Positions 43,146 through 51,525 of a stretch of 64,000 nucleotides of DNA are shown here, in pieces; position 1 is the first letter of the stretch, and each line of letters begins with the position of its first letter. Position numbers and translations under genes: made by a program. This DNA comes from Pseudomonadales bacterium (lineage in GTDB: Bacteria; Pseudomonadota; Gammaproteobacteria; Pseudomonadales; Azotimanducaceae): NCBI GenBank assembly GCA_017642855.1, contig JAEPOO010000001.1:777072-841071 (forward strand), written 5' to 3'. The notes under the pieces are model-generated. The model did not search any database, had not been told where the DNA came from, and saw only the letters and a list, made by a program, of their open reading frames with translations.

Positions 43146-44474
43146 ATGAAAAAACTGATAGCGCTGCTGTGCAGCACTTTTATTGTCTCTGCGCAGGCGA
43201 CGCCTGAGCGATTGTTCGACATCGCGAGTTCGCCCTCCCCCGAAAGAATCGAAAAAGACATCCAAACGTTGGTCGAGTTCGGTACCCGGCATACTTTGAG
43301 TGACGTTGAAAGCGATATTCGAGGCATCGGTGCTGCTCGTCGTTGGATCAAAACCGAATTTGAGGCGATTTCAGCTTCCTGTGGTGGTTGTCTGGAGGTA
43401 GAGTTTCAGAGGCACATGATCGGAGGCGGTGAAAACCGAATTCCTGATCCGGTGGAAATCGTGAACGTGATTGCGATTCTCCGGGGTACCGTTGAACCCA
43501 ACCGATATGTGGTGATGAGTGGCGATATTGATTCCCGGGTCACTGATGTGATGGACGCGGAGTCAGAATCACCGGGCGCCAACGATAATGCGTCAGGCAT
43601 GGCTGGAACCATAGAAGCTGCGAGAGTTTTGTCGAAGTATCGTTTCCCAGCGAGCATTGTGTTTGCCGGTCTTTCCGGTGAAGAGCAGGGTCTCTTCGGT
43701 GGCCGGGTTATGGCAAGCCAGGCCAGAACCGACAGCTGGCAGATACAGGCAGTGTTGAATAATGACATGATCGGAAACACCCGAGGCATTAATGGCGTTG
43801 TTGATAACACGACGGCAAGGATATTCAGCGAAGGCACTCGTCGCGATGAAACCATGCTTGAAGCCCTGGACCGGAGGTTTCGGGGCGGGGAAGTGGATTC
43901 ACCTTCCCGAAATCTGGCCCGCTACATTGATCGGATCGCAGATGATTACCTGACTCATCTCGATACCATGATGATTTATCGTCTCGATCGATTTCGTCGA
44001 GGGGGTCATCACAGTCCGTTTAATGAGGCGAGGTTTCCCGCTGTTCGCATCATGGAGACCAACGAACACTATGATCGCCAGCATCAGGATCTAAGAACAG
44101 AAGAGGGCGTTCACTATGGTGACACCATCGAGTTTGTAGATTTTGACTATGCGGCGAAGCTGACAGCGCTAAATGCTGTCTCGCTTGCTGCAATGGCCTG
44201 GGCACCTGCGCCGCCGCGTAAAGTGTCCATCGAAGGTGCCGTCATGCCTGACACAACGCTTCAATGGCAGAAGGTTCCTGGCGCGGTGAGTTATCGCGTC
44301 TATTGGCGCCTGACCACTGATGCACAGTGGCGATGGCACCGCGACGCGGGTGACGTCGCCGAATACACGCTCAAGAACGTCGTCATCGACAACTACTTCT
44401 TTGGTGTCGCCAGTGTGAACAAAGATGGTATTGAAAGCCCGGTTGTATTCCCGGGTGTGATTGGCGCTTTCTGA
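43146..44474 (+). CDS. M28 family metallopeptidase, exported, with C-terminal Fn3-like domain
   Basis: A 442-residue zinc aminopeptidase-like protein with signal peptide [17 protein letters not shown]. The M28 core has [19 protein letters not shown] (bridging Asp), [11 protein letters not shown] (catalytic Glu and ligand) and an [10 protein letters not shown] segment carrying a late His. The first zinc position, usually GHxDS, reads GDIDSR, so the His ligand is replaced by Asp. The last 80 residues look like a fibronectin type III domain ([16 protein letters not shown]). It would act in the periplasm or outside. Its stop overlaps the next gene. Confidence 0.88.
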   Translation: MKKLIALLCSTFIVSAQATPERLFDIASSPSPERIEKDIQTLVEFGTRHTLSDVESDIRGIGAARRWIKTEFEAISASCGGCLEVEFQRHMIGGGENRIPDPVEIVNVIAILRGTVEPNRYVVMSGDIDSRVTDVMDAESESPGANDNASGMAGTIEAARVLSKYRFPASIVFAGLSGEEQGLFGGRVMASQARTDSWQIQAVLNNDMIGNTRGINGVVDNTTARIFSEGTRRDETMLEALDRRFRGGEVDSPSRNLARYIDRIADDYLTHLDTMMIYRLDRFRRGGHHSPFNEARFPAVRIMETNEHYDRQHQDLRTEEGVHYGDTIEFVDFDYAAKLTALNAVSLAAMAWAPAPPRKVSIEGAVMPDTTLQWQKVPGAVSYRVYWRLTTDAQWRWHRDAGDVAEYTLKNVVIDNYFFGVASVNKDGIESPVVFPGVIGAF

Positions 44475-45433
44475 TGAGACCCGAAGAACTGGATCCAGGT
44501 ACGCTGGAGAATCGCAGGGTAGGTCCGATCACGGTCCTGTTTGGTTACGAGAACGGCAAATACCCCTACGGAAACTCCTTCTTGGTGGAAGGGGAGGAGC
44601 AGAGCGTCATGATTGACCCGTGTCTGGGTGTCGTCGCTCGACGCGATGCGCTGCCGAAGGTGGATATGGTGATACACAGCCATACCCATGAAGATCATAT
44701 CGCTGGTACTCATCTGTTTTCGGATGTCCCCTGGTATGCGCACTCAGAAGATGCGCTGGGACTCAAAAGCATCGACGGACTGATGGACATCTACGGTTTG
44801 CCGCCAGGCGAAACCTACGACGCGTTTCTGGCGGAAATTGATTCTGCCTTTTATTACCCGCATGAAGGCTCTTCTGCTGGTGCGGTGCGCACGTTTGAAG
44901 AAGGTCACAGCTTCGACCTTGGTGGAGTGACCATTGACGTCTTGCATACGCCTGGCCATACCCGCGGTCACAGTTGTTTCCTCGTTAGCTGGGGCGACTC
45001 CAGAGAGGAGCGTTTTGTCTATCTGGGTGATATTGAACTGACTGGATTTGGACCTTACTACGGTGACGCCTGGTCCAACCTGAAGGACTTTGAATCAAGT
45101 ATGCGGCGACTCAAAGAAGTCGATGCTCATTGGTGGCTGACCTTTCATCATAAAGGGCTGATCGAGGGGCGGGAGACGTTTCTCGCAATGCTGGAAAAGT
45201 TCTCAGCCATGATTGATGACCGTGAATCCCGCTTGCTGGATTACATTGTGGCGCCAAGAACGCTGGATGAAATTGTTGAGCACAGGTTTGTCTATCGTCC
45301 GGGGCAGACCGGTTTTCTCATTGATATGACGGAGCGCCGCAGTATGTTGCAACATCTAGAGAGACTGATGGCGTCGGGCGTAGTGGCGCTGACGAACGAT
45401 CATTATCAGGTAGTCAGGGCGCGTCGAACATGA
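44474..45433 (+). CDS. metallo-beta-lactamase fold hydrolase
   Basis: A 319-residue MBL-fold protein. Zinc motif HSHTHEDHIAG (HxHxDH), second His in TPGHTRGHSCFL, Asp in LGDIEL and distal His in TFHHKG. The extra C-terminal part (from about 235) contains a winged-helix-like segment, as in LACTB2-type or glyoxalase II-like enzymes. It overlaps the peptidase end by one base and the following cupin-like gene by 4. Thioester or lactone hydrolysis is plausible. Confidence 0.88.
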   Translation: MRPEELDPGTLENRRVGPITVLFGYENGKYPYGNSFLVEGEEQSVMIDPCLGVVARRDALPKVDMVIHSHTHEDHIAGTHLFSDVPWYAHSEDALGLKSIDGLMDIYGLPPGETYDAFLAEIDSAFYYPHEGSSAGAVRTFEEGHSFDLGGVTIDVLHTPGHTRGHSCFLVSWGDSREERFVYLGDIELTGFGPYYGDAWSNLKDFESSMRRLKEVDAHWWLTFHHKGLIEGRETFLAMLEKFSAMIDDRESRLLDYIVAPRTLDEIVEHRFVYRPGQTGFLIDMTERRSMLQHLERLMASGVVALTNDHYQVVRARRT

Positions 45434-45783
45434 ACGTTTTGCGAATCTATACCGGCGATGACGGTGAGTCTCACTTTGAAGATATGGATATCGAGTTTTC
45501 TGAGGATGGTTTCGGTGGTCTGCTCTCCAGTCCGGTAAAAACGAAGTCAGTGATATTCAGAAAAGTTGATGGCGACTATCTGCTCGACTTCCACAATGCA
45601 CCGCGACGGCAATATGTCGTTAACCTGAAAGGGTCGGTAGAAATCGAAACGGGTCTGGGTGAAAAACGTTTGCTCGGCCCCGGTGAGGTTCTATTGGCGG
45701 AAGATACAACGGGCCGTGGCCATATCAGCCGATCACCAGATGGTGAACCTCGGGAGTGTTTGTTTATTCCTCTCGCGGACTAA
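45430..45783 (+). CDS. small cupin-fold protein of unknown function
   Basis: A 117-residue protein. The central part, FHNAPRRQYVVNLKGSVEIE followed by KRLLGPGEVLLAEDTTGRGH, matches the two cupin motifs of small RmlC-like proteins, though the usual HxH of motif 1 is reduced to a single His. It is translationally coupled to the MBL-fold hydrolase. A similar cupin is frequently found as a partner of other enzymes; a specific role is not evident. Confidence 0.75.
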   Translation: MNVLRIYTGDDGESHFEDMDIEFSEDGFGGLLSSPVKTKSVIFRKVDGDYLLDFHNAPRRQYVVNLKGSVEIETGLGEKRLLGPGEVLLAEDTTGRGHISRSPDGEPRECLFIPLAD

Positions 45784-45786
45784 CCG

Positions 45787-46896
45787 CTAGATCATGATCG
45801 GGGCGTCATCAGGCTCTTCGTGACGCCCCGGCGTTGCGCGTTCAGTCAGTGTCGGATCAATCGATCGATAGTAGTACCGATTGTCTTGCAACGTCCTTTC
45901 GATCCTTCGACGCGACATCAGGCAGTGCAGGTGAGCCACACACTCACCCAGTCCCATAAACATCGAGTGACCTTCCAGTTTTCGCTTGAACAGCAGTGGC
46001 AGCAGATCGATCGCCACCTGAGGTTCAACACAGGTCTCCTCGAGAATAAGCATACGGTCCTCGTGATGATCAATCAGTTCCTGAAGGCGTGATTGAACGC
46101 CATAAAAAGGTTCATTGTGTGCAGGCAATACAAGTACGTCGTCTGGCAGGGCAGCTTTGAATTTCTCATGGGAATCCAACCAGACCTTAAGCGGATTACC
46201 AAAGGGTTCAGTGGGGTGAACACTGACGTTTGAAGTGATGATGGGCAGTATCTGGTCGCCTGAAAGAATCACGTTAAGTTTTTCACAATACAGGCAGACA
46301 TGTTCCGGCGAATGACCGGCTCCGACGATGACTTTCCAGGTATTGCCACCAATCTGCACGTCGTCACCGTCCATCAGGCGGATATAAGAAGAGGGTATCG
46401 GTAGGTCTTCTTCATCCGGCGTGAAGTTGCTTCGTGTGTCGGCGAGCTGCTGAAGAAATTCCTGTGAAATACCGGCTCGCTCGAAATATTCGCTCATCTG
46501 CCAGTTACCACCTTCACGCATCATGACGTTCATCACGCGTGTCTGGTAGTACTCTCCGTGGCTCATAAGCAGGGGCGCATGCCAGTGGTTTGTCAGGAAG
46601 CCAGCTTGACCCGTGTGGTCGGGATGCATGTGGGTGCAGAGCACCTGGGTCACGGGTTTTCCGCCCAATGCAGTGTCGAAAATCGTATGCCAGTAGTCGC
46701 GAGTTTCCGGCCCCCGTATCCCGGTATCGACGATCGTCCACCCTTTATTGCCTTCAATCAGGTAGAGATTGATGTGGTTGAGTGACATGGGAAGCGGCAT
46801 TCGCAGCCAGTAAACACCTGGTGCTACCTCCAGGGCAGTCCCGAATTCCGGGGCTTCCGGGAAGGGGTAGGTCAGGTCGGGATTGCTTGCGTTCAT
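45787..46896 (-). CDS. metallo-beta-lactamase fold hydrolase
   Basis: A 369-residue MBL-fold hydrolase. Zinc motif THMHPDHTGQAG, second ligand in VIVGAGHSPEHVCLYCEKLN, Asp in LSGDQILP and a distal His in LPAHNEPFYG. The C-terminal 90 residues (LQELIDHHEDRMLILEETCV) form a helical domain like that of LACTB2/YflN-type proteins. Divergent from the 47051 gene. Likely an acyl-thioester or lactone hydrolase; the substrate is unknown. Confidence 0.87.
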   Translation of the reverse strand: MNASNPDLTYPFPEAPEFGTALEVAPGVYWLRMPLPMSLNHINLYLIEGNKGWTIVDTGIRGPETRDYWHTIFDTALGGKPVTQVLCTHMHPDHTGQAGFLTNHWHAPLLMSHGEYYQTRVMNVMMREGGNWQMSEYFERAGISQEFLQQLADTRSNFTPDEEDLPIPSSYIRLMDGDDVQIGGNTWKVIVGAGHSPEHVCLYCEKLNVILSGDQILPIITSNVSVHPTEPFGNPLKVWLDSHEKFKAALPDDVLVLPAHNEPFYGVQSRLQELIDHHEDRMLILEETCVEPQVAIDLLPLLFKRKLEGHSMFMGLGECVAHLHCLMSRRRIERTLQDNRYYYRSIDPTLTERATPGRHEEPDDAPIMI

Positions 46897-47050
46897 GACT
46901 CATCTTAACACTAATGACGTTCTTGATGCCGTTCGTCGGGAACTAGTGTGACCCAGCGCACGCTTTTTACATCTCGTCGGAATATCCGTAGCGAAGGTTG
47001 AACCGCCCGTGATAGTTATAGTTCCTCGGATTGGATTTGGGGCTGGAGTT

Positions 47051-47710
47051 GTGACAAACACGGACGTAAATCAAGGTGCGGATATCATCCCGCTACCATT
47101 GAAGGAAGGTGGTACGCAGGCAGCCATACTGGGGCTCGTTAAAAATCGAGTTGATCGTAAAATCGAATACCTGCTCTCAGGTCTCAAGATCAATGTTGCT
47201 GAAGCGTTGTTTGAAGAAATGACCTCTTTGAACGAAGAGGACATGCTTTCTCATCACTTCAATATCATGCGTGAAATCAAGGTTTCAGAACAGCTGTATA
47301 CCCATGAATTTAATGCTGCAACTGAAAAGTTGTGGTTGTCGTTTCCGAAGGGCTTTGATGACTCGCATGTAGAACAGCCGATCGGCAAAGTCTCAGAAGA
47401 TATGAAGCAAATGTCGCGACATGTTTACAACCACTACAAGGTGCTGATCAAGGAAACCCGTTATCGCTTCCAGACTCTGTTAAAGCGAGAGATCAAAGAA
47501 AACCCGCTTACTCCTGACTATTACTATCGAATGTTCTGGCAGTCACTTTCAGAGACTGAACTTTCCTACGAAGAGAAGTGTTACGTCCTTAAACTGTTCC
47601 ATCGTTTTGTGATGGATCGTTATGGTCAGATTCTGGCGGCTGCCAACAACACACTGATTGAGATGCGAGTTGACATCACTCAGGTGGTGCCTCCGACATC
47701 CAGCCAGTAA
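47051..47710 (+). CDS. conserved helical protein, DUF1631-like fragment family
   Basis: A protein of about 219 residues, predicted all-helical apart from its start. The segment EEMTSLNEEDMLSHHFNIMR with EFNAATEKLWLSF resembles the N-terminal part of DUF1631 proteins, which are much longer; the C-terminal half has YRFQTLLKREIKENPLTPDY and ETELSYEEKCYVLKLFHRFV. Two GTG starts are possible; 47051 has a GGGGCTGGAG site, 47009 adds a hydrophobic start. Function unknown. It overlaps the following MBL gene tail-to-tail by 31 bases. Confidence 0.72.
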   Translation: MTNTDVNQGADIIPLPLKEGGTQAAILGLVKNRVDRKIEYLLSGLKINVAEALFEEMTSLNEEDMLSHHFNIMREIKVSEQLYTHEFNAATEKLWLSFPKGFDDSHVEQPIGKVSEDMKQMSRHVYNHYKVLIKETRYRFQTLLKREIKENPLTPDYYYRMFWQSLSETELSYEEKCYVLKLFHRFVMDRYGQILAAANNTLIEMRVDITQVVPPTSSQ

Positions 47711-48537
47711 CCCGAGTCATTGCTTTTCAGGTGTCCTGCCGTCGGTGTCGCAAAGTGAGTGCCGATGATCAAGATATCCTGGTCCGCATATTTATCCATC
47801 AGAGAATGTCGTGTCTTCGTTGACTCACTTTGATCGTAATCAGCACTGCTGGCCCAATCCAAGCGCTCGATCTGACAGGGATGGTGGATGCAATCTCCCG
47901 TAATCAGCGCTTCTTCTCCTTCGGCGCGAATATGCACACTGACGTGTCCCGGCGTATGACCGAATGTAGGTTCGAAAAAGACTTCATCACAAACGACATG
48001 ATCAGTCTCGACCAGGTCAACAAGCCCTGCCTCAAACACGGGCCTGACGGAATCCACCATAATGTCATCTTCACCGGCATCTTCATCATCCCAGTACTCG
48101 TACTCAGGCTTCGCCATGAGATAGCGAGCATTCGGGAAGGTCGGTATCCATTCGCCGTCCACTAACATGGTGTTCCAGCCAACGTGATCCACATGCAGGT
48201 GGGTGCACATTACCGTGTCGATGTCGTGTCTGTCGTAACCAGCAGCTTTCAGATCCTCTAGAAAAGGCAATTGCAGATTCGACCAGTTAGGAATGCTGCG
48301 CTGCTTGTCGTTGCCGATGCAGGTATCCACAATCATTTTACGAGTCGGTGTTTCGATGACGAGCGCATGAACACTCATGATGAGGCGACCCTCTTCATCA
48401 GCAAAGTGGGGCGCAAGCCATGGAATCTTTTTGACTTCATCCCGCGTTGCCTGGGGCAGGATGAATCGACTGCCACCCGCGATTTCCATTTCTACAACGC
48501 GAGTCACTTTTACATTACCGATCTGCCACTGGTTCAT
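47680..48537 (-). CDS. metallo-beta-lactamase fold hydrolase (lactonase-like)
   Basis: A 285-residue MBL-fold protein of the AHL-lactonase/methyl parathion hydrolase-like subgroup. Zinc motif TMCTHLHVDHVGWNTM, Asp/His later in TFGHTPGHVSVHI, LITGDCIHHP and GTHFATPTAG. The N-terminus WQIGNVKVTRVVEMEIAGG is typical of this subgroup. It overlaps by 4 bases the LLM gene upstream, so LLM and hydrolase are translated together. This repeats the LLM-hydrolase pairing seen at 21-24 kb and supports a shared oxidation/hydrolysis logic. Confidence 0.88.
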   Translation of the reverse strand: MNQWQIGNVKVTRVVEMEIAGGSRFILPQATRDEVKKIPWLAPHFADEEGRLIMSVHALVIETPTRKMIVDTCIGNDKQRSIPNWSNLQLPFLEDLKAAGYDRHDIDTVMCTHLHVDHVGWNTMLVDGEWIPTFPNARYLMAKPEYEYWDDEDAGEDDIMVDSVRPVFEAGLVDLVETDHVVCDEVFFEPTFGHTPGHVSVHIRAEGEEALITGDCIHHPCQIERLDWASSADYDQSESTKTRHSLMDKYADQDILIIGTHFATPTAGHLKSNDSGYWLDVGGTT

Positions 48538-49589
48538 GCTGCCGCCTCGGTATCTCTTTTGATCAGATCGACCGCCTCTTCAAGGGTCGCAGTGCGTTCT
48601 TTCCAGTCACGACCGCCTGTAGAAACTCGCAGTGTCGATACGCCGGCCGTTCGATAAGCCCCGAGTCGTTCGCGAATCATGTCCTCTGTACCGATCAGGT
48701 TCGTCTTTAACACCATTTCTTCGGGTACTCGTCTGATCGCTTCTTCTTTCTTGCCGCTGACCCACAAACCCTGAACCTCTTCAGCAGCGTCCACATAGCC
48801 TGCGCGCTTAAATGCGTCGTTATAGAAATTGGTTTTCGCTGAACCCATACCACCCAGGGTAAATGCCATGGCAGGCTTTCTGGCTTCGATCATTCGTTCG
48901 ACGTCATCGCCAATCTCAAGACTGCCTCCGACCTGGATATCAATGTCCGCCATCGTGCGGCGAGACTTTTCGAGGCCTTTTTTCAGTGGTTCCAGGAAAA
49001 CGTCAGCATGCTCGGGAATAAAGGAAGTTCCCAGCCAGCCGTTTGCCAGTTCACCGGTCATTTCCATAGACTTCGGTCCCAGGGTGGCCAGATAGATAGG
49101 CAGGTTAGGGCGTGGCGGCTGTGACAGCTTAATGGGTTTCCCTTCACCGCCAGGTCTGGGTAGCAAATAGTGTTCACCTTCGTACTGCAGTCGTTCGCCG
49201 GATAGGCCTTTTCTGAGGACTTCTACACATTCACGCAGTCTACCAAGCGGCTTGGCGAAGGACGCGCCGTGCAGGCCTTCAACGACCTGTGGCCCGCTGA
49301 CGCCAAGACCCAGGACAAATCTGTCGTTGGACACCGTCGCCAGGCTCTGGGCGGTCATCGCAATCATTGAAGGCACCCGGGAACTGATCTGAACGATGCC
49401 GGTGCCAAGCTTGATGTTCTTGGTAACTGCGGCCATGTAGGCGAGGGGAACAATAGCGTCCATACCCCAAGCCTCGGCGGACCAGACGTAATCGACACCC
49501 ATCCGGTCGGCGTCGATGGTGTATTGCACCAGTTCATCCCAGTCTTCACCGTTGTAGTAGGCGCTGCCAATTCCGATTCCGGTTTTCAT
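48534..49589 (-). CDS. LLM class F420-dependent-type oxidoreductase
   Basis: A 351-residue luciferase-like enzyme, close to the 25561 gene. Motifs: VDYVWSAEAWGMDAIVPLAY (about 33-52), IKLGTGIVQISSRVPSMIAM, DRFVLGLGVSGPQVVEGLHG (about 89-108) and LPIYLATLGPKSMEMTGELA in the cofactor-binding loop. ATG 49589. It is divergent from the HxlR regulator at 49717 across 127 bases, which may regulate it. It is coupled to the downstream lactonase-like MBL gene. Confidence 0.89.
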   Translation of the reverse strand: MKTGIGIGSAYYNGEDWDELVQYTIDADRMGVDYVWSAEAWGMDAIVPLAYMAAVTKNIKLGTGIVQISSRVPSMIAMTAQSLATVSNDRFVLGLGVSGPQVVEGLHGASFAKPLGRLRECVEVLRKGLSGERLQYEGEHYLLPRPGGEGKPIKLSQPPRPNLPIYLATLGPKSMEMTGELANGWLGTSFIPEHADVFLEPLKKGLEKSRRTMADIDIQVGGSLEIGDDVERMIEARKPAMAFTLGGMGSAKTNFYNDAFKRAGYVDAAEEVQGLWVSGKKEEAIRRVPEEMVLKTNLIGTEDMIRERLGAYRTAGVSTLRVSTGGRDWKERTATLEEAVDLIKRDTEAAA

Positions 49590-49716
49590 CTGATTCGTCC
49601 TCCTGGGTATTTTTGTCGACTGTTGGCGAATATCTCACGGCCAGTTGCTTGATTAAACCCCCTCTGTCGGCTAGGTTACCTAGAATATTGATCTTCTTGC
49701 TCTTTGAGGCAGCGCC

Positions 49717-50154
49717 TTGAAACTTAAGTCTTTCGAACACATGAACTGTTCCTTGGCGCAGACGCTGAATATCGTCGGTGAACGGTGGAGTCTGTTGATC
49801 ATCCGGGACGCCAGTTTTGGCGTAAGCCGGTTCGATGACTTTCAGAAGTCTCTGGGTGTTGCCAGGAACATGCTGTCCATGCGGCTGAAACAGCTGACAA
49901 AGTTTGGCATTCTCGAAAAGAGCGTCGATGAGGGCAATCGCACTGAGTACCACCTGACAAAAAAAGGTTGGGATCTCATGCCTGTTCTACTGTCCATGAC
50001 ACACTGGGGCGACAAGTACGTCCCGGCAGAAAGTGGTGAGAGAGTCGTTTTTGTCGACAGGGAGTCTGGTCGACCGATCGAGTCCATGTCGATTCATGAT
50101 GCCGACGGAAAACGACTTGGCGTTCATGACATCCGCGCCCGTTTCCCCCGCTAG
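49717..50154 (+). CDS. HxlR family transcriptional regulator
   Basis: A 145-residue winged-helix regulator. The HxlR signature is clear: NCSLAQTLNIVGERWSLLII at the start, then FDDFQKSLGVARNMLSMRLK and the wing LEKSVDEGNRTEYHLTKKG. A TTG start at 49717 is supported by a GAGG site 8 bases upstream and by the family N-terminus. HxlR proteins often respond to aldehydes or other electrophiles. It lies divergent to the LLM-lactonase operon (49589), the likely target. Confidence 0.9.
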   Translation: MKLKSFEHMNCSLAQTLNIVGERWSLLIIRDASFGVSRFDDFQKSLGVARNMLSMRLKQLTKFGILEKSVDEGNRTEYHLTKKGWDLMPVLLSMTHWGDKYVPAESGERVVFVDRESGRPIESMSIHDADGKRLGVHDIRARFPR

Positions 50155-50281
50155 ACCCAGGGTCTTCTGCGCAGTTTAGATAAGAGCCTTCAGCTTTCCT
50201 TGGAAAGATCTGACAGGGACCTGATCAAGGTCACCGGGGTAGAAGAGAGAAGTAGACGGTCATAAAAGGTCCCAAAATAAA

Positions 50282-50306
50282 GAAACCCCGCACGAGGCGG
50301 GGTTTC
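50282..50306 (-). terminator. rho-independent terminator
   Basis: A perfect 10-bp stem, GAAACCCCGC (50282-50291) with GCGGGGTTTC (50297-50306), and a 5-base loop. On the minus strand the stem is followed by the T-rich run TTTCTTTATTTT, which makes a strong terminator for a transcript coming from the 50.3-51.0 kb region. On the plus strand there is no such run, although the stem could weakly end hxlR transcription. Confidence 0.8.
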
Positions 50307-50870
50307 GTTAGGATTTTGGCCGGGACAATGTCGAGCGAACCCTCCATTGTTTGGTCTATCCTCCGAACCGCTCGGTTCGGTTTGAGTCGCTGGTCCAGGG
50401 TTTACACCCTGGGCCGTGGACTCGTGCGACGCTCTGCTTTCCGCTTCCTCTGCTTTCTGCGCCCGGGCAAACCCTCGCGCGTCCTTCAGTCTCTGCTTCG
50501 GCTTCCTGCCGCGGCTGGCTGTTTCTGTCGTGCCAAACGTCTCTGGCGACTTCCGCAACCTGGCCCTTTGAGCCGCTATTTAAGGACGCCTTGCTACGTC
50601 CCCACTGCTCGGGTGATCGCCCTCATCACAGTGGATCAGGTATCCGGTCTACGGTCCGCTTCTCCTTTCGGTTCCACTTTCCGTTGCCCCTCTCGGGACA
50701 CCCGGTAACCCTTAAGCCGCCCTTGCCTTGGCGACCCCGACCCGGCACAGGTCATTTGGTTTTAGGTATCGGCTTGGCTTCCCGTTTCCGGTCTTCCTTA
50801 CCTCCCTCAACCGTTGAAAGTAATTTACCGAGGTTATGCCGGTGAAGCTAATGAAACATCTGCAACCAGC
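50282..50870 (-). ncRNA. candidate long structured non-coding RNA
   Basis: Read on the minus strand, this segment has several perfect hairpins: CCGAACC/GGTTCGG with a 4-base loop (50363-50380), CCAGGG/CCCTGG (50395-50412), ACAATG/CATTGT (50325-50350), plus others around GTGAT/ATCAC and GGACG/CGTCC. It ends in a strong terminator at 50282-50306. About 19 GGA triplets occur, roughly twice the chance level, several as AGGA or CGGA in purine-rich single-stranded stretches, reminiscent of CsrA/RsmA-sequestering RNAs, but the repeats are not as regular as in CsrB. The frames on both strands give low-complexity Pro/Ser- or Arg-rich sequences with no sign of selection. It matches no RNA I recognise (not RNase P, tmRNA, SRP or 6S). 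The 5' end is undefined, possibly near 50990. Confidence 0.5.
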
Positions 50871-50881
50871 GGTGAATTAGT

Positions 50882-50957
50882 TGTGGATAACTGCTGGGTA
50901 ACTGTGAACAGATTGAGGCGCCGCTGTGGATAACGGTGGGCAACTGTCAGCATATTT
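50882..50957 (+). promoter_or_regulatory. two perfect DnaA boxes in a direct repeat
   Basis: TGTGGATAA, the complement of the DnaA box TTATCCACA, occurs perfectly at 50882-50890 and 50935-50943, in the same orientation and 53 bases apart (about five helical turns). Each begins a longer similar unit of about 24 bases continuing into TGGGTAACTGT or TGGGCAACTGT. An AT-rich stretch follows at 50950-51040. It may be a DnaA-regulated promoter, a DnaA-titrating site or part of an origin; no dnaA, gyrB, mnmG or parA gene is nearby. Confidence 0.55.
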
Positions 50958-51141
50958 GTAACCCATTGATATGTATGGGTTATTCTGTGTGAATTCTATT
51001 CATTTAAAGCCGATAATTCTGAAAATTATTTTTATACCCGCCGAGACGCCCTCACGGGCTTGGAGGAGGCCCTGCTTTTTTACAAAGGGTCAGGTAATGA
51101 ACTAACTGAACGATTAAGGGGTATGAAACCTAATCAAATCG

Positions 51142-51492
51142 TTAGAATTGTTCTTCTCCGGTTTGTCGAAACTCATCAGGAAAATCTCGATATAGCGCGA
51201 ACTTAACGTTGGCGACTTTTTGGTTAACCGCGAAGTGGAATGATTCGACGGGATTGTTTCGTGTTGCAACCTGTAAGAAAGTTTCGTCCAGTTTTGCGAG
51301 GCTCTCAAATTCCAGCATCAGATGAAACTCACCAAGACCGTCTGCACCCAGGCCAAGTTTTCGTCGGGTAATTCTGTAAGCGGCCAAATTGCCTTCTTTC
51401 TGGAGATGACGAAGGTACGCGTTAGCGGCATCGGTAAATTCCAGGTCGCTGGTTCCCGGCTTCAGGTCACACCAGATATGATAGATGTCCAT
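51142..51492 (-). CDS. DUF6614-like small protein (dimeric alpha/beta-barrel-like)
   Basis: A 116-residue protein starting at ATG 51492. The first residues MDIYHIWCDLKPG and the block RKLGLGADGLGEFHLMLEFE, then NPVESFHFAVNQKVANVKFA and LYRDFPDE, are conserved in a small uncharacterised family of proteobacteria (DUF6614). The fold is likely ferredoxin-like, as in NIPSNAP/EthD-like proteins. It is divergent from the SDR at 51526, with 33 bases between starts. Function unknown. Confidence 0.8.
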   Translation of the reverse strand: MDIYHIWCDLKPGTSDLEFTDAANAYLRHLQKEGNLAAYRITRRKLGLGADGLGEFHLMLEFESLAKLDETFLQVATRNNPVESFHFAVNQKVANVKFALYRDFPDEFRQTGEEQF

Positions 51493-51525
51493 AGACTTTC
51501 TTACCCGTTCGCTGATAGGAGATAA

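Larger units (their letters stand above)
50155..51141. other. 987-bp region without a convincing protein gene
   Basis: The stretch between the HxlR gene and the DUF6614-like gene holds no frame with codon structure or homology. From left to right it contains the terminator at 50282-50306, many perfect hairpins between 50325 and 50870, two DnaA boxes at 50882-50943, an AT-rich segment at about 50950-51040, and a GC-rich hairpin before a T run at 51056-51081. The individual elements are described in separate entries. The minus strand of 50300-50870 is unusually purine-rich. Confidence 0.7.

Noticed and set aside
50190..50845. Open frames of 122 (minus) and 164 (plus) codons as proteins
   Set aside because: Both are low-complexity (Arg/Ser/Pro-rich), have no ribosome binding site, run through perfect RNA hairpins or the terminator, and match no family I know.
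51056..51081. GGGC/GCCC hairpin before a T run as plus-strand terminator
   Set aside because: The stem is only 4 bp with a 9-base loop and no plus-strand gene ends nearby; kept only as part of the gap description.
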